Part shown: positions 6,428 to 6,701 of the stretch, in pieces
Layout of the letters: each line of letters begins with the position of its first letter
Position numbering within the stretch: position 1 is the stretch's first letter
Source: an uncultured Burkholderiales bacterium
GTDB lineage: Bacteria > Pseudomonadota > Gammaproteobacteria > Burkholderiales > Burkholderiaceae_D
Direction: 5' to 3'
DNA: 6,701 nt
Assembly (NCBI GenBank): GCA_903904635.1
Contig: CAIVDH010000202.1
Coordinates: forward strand, 1 to 6,701
Translations under genes and position numbers: made by a program
Notes under the pieces: model-generated
What the model was told of the DNA's origin: nothing
Database searches by the model: none
Seen by the model: only the letters and a program-made list of their open reading frames with translations

Positions 6428-6701
6428 ATGCGCAAATACTTCATTACCGGCCTGCTTGTATTGGTGCCTCTGGCCATTACGCTGTGGGTGTTAAACCTGA
6501 TCGTGGGCACCTTAGATCAGTCATTGCTGCTGCTGCCTGAAAAATGGCGCCCTGAATCTTTAATTGGTTTTGGTTTGCCCGGTTTCGGCACGATACTGAC
6601 CTTGTTGATTATTTTTATCACTGGTCTGATCACGCGCAATTTTCTGGGCAACCGGTTGCTGCTCTGGTGGGAGATGCTGCTCAATCATATTCCCGTTGTC
6701 A
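6428..6701 (+). CDS. DUF502 family membrane protein, N-terminal part (3' end outside window)
   Basis: The frame is open from ATG 6428 to the window edge and encodes 91 residues. It has a membrane segment at about 5-27 (FITGLLVLVPLAITLWVLNL) after a short basic MRKY start. A GFGLPGFG turn (47-54) and a second membrane segment (about 52-69) follow, then the conserved TGLITRNFLGNRLLLWWEML (65-84) and HIPVV (87-91), which mark the DUF502 family. Full-length members are roughly 200 residues; their function is unknown. The ATG lies 18 bp after the zinc-ribbon gene and has only a weak AAGAAA-like ribosome binding site, so coupling to the upstream gene is likely. In many Burkholderiales the following gene is aspS; that is context knowledge, not visible here. 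Confidence 0.88.
   Translation, partial: MRKYFITGLLVLVPLAITLWVLNLIVGTLDQSLLLLPEKWRPESLIGFGLPGFGTILTLLIIFITGLITRNFLGNRLLLWWEMLLNHIPVV

Noticed and set aside
6193..6510. Antisense frame of 105 residues opposite the zinc-ribbon tail
   Set aside because: It is the mirror of the low-complexity Ala/Thr/Ser tail and of the DUF502 start, giving a Val/Ala/Leu-rich string with no recognisable domain.
1..6701. Mobile elements, CRISPR, tRNA/rRNA genes or a defence cassette
   Set aside because: No transposase or integrase motifs, no regularly spaced repeats and no RNA-gene signatures were seen; the genes are conserved housekeeping types with normal spacing.

Overview
The window looks like a chromosomal housekeeping region of a betaproteobacterium in the order Burkholderiales, most likely an Oxalobacteraceae-type genome. 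This is inferred from gene order (CCG-domain FAD oxidoreductase, HIT protein, DUF971, ubiE, ubiJ, ubiB, then a sodium:solute symporter, an FmdB zinc ribbon and a DUF502 protein), from the character of the proteins, and from a GC content of roughly one half. No database search was possible, so the genus is not fixed. All supported genes lie on the + strand.

Positions 1 to 4447 form one tightly packed gene run. It opens with the 3' end of a large iron-sulfur/flavin oxidoreductase (C-terminal cysteine-rich CCG module), followed 2 bp later by a HIT-family hydrolase. After a 74-bp gap come a DUF971 protein that appears to start at TTG, then ubiE, ubiJ and ubiB. The last three are the classic aerobic ubiquinone set: a C-methyltransferase, an SCP2-type lipid-binding accessory factor and an ABC1/COQ8-type atypical kinase with a C-terminal membrane anchor. 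ubiJ and ubiB overlap in an ATGA. The run therefore joins a respiratory-type dehydrogenase to synthesis of the quinone such enzymes commonly reduce.

Positions 4448 to 5989 are a separate unit: a 100-bp intergenic region with a perfect TATAAT, then a sodium:solute symporter (SSS family) whose reading frame is broken by an apparent loss of one base near 5154-5156. Both halves are intact apart from that. The break is either a recent inactivating mutation or a sequencing error.

Positions 5990 to 6701 hold a short intergenic region (another TATAAT, sitting in the loop of an inverted repeat), an FmdB-family zinc-ribbon protein with a long Ala/Thr/Ser tail, and the start of a DUF502 membrane protein that runs off the window.

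I see no mobile element, CRISPR array, tRNA, rRNA or defence-type cassette, and nothing that amounts to an undescribed system. The item most worth checking is the symporter frameshift.
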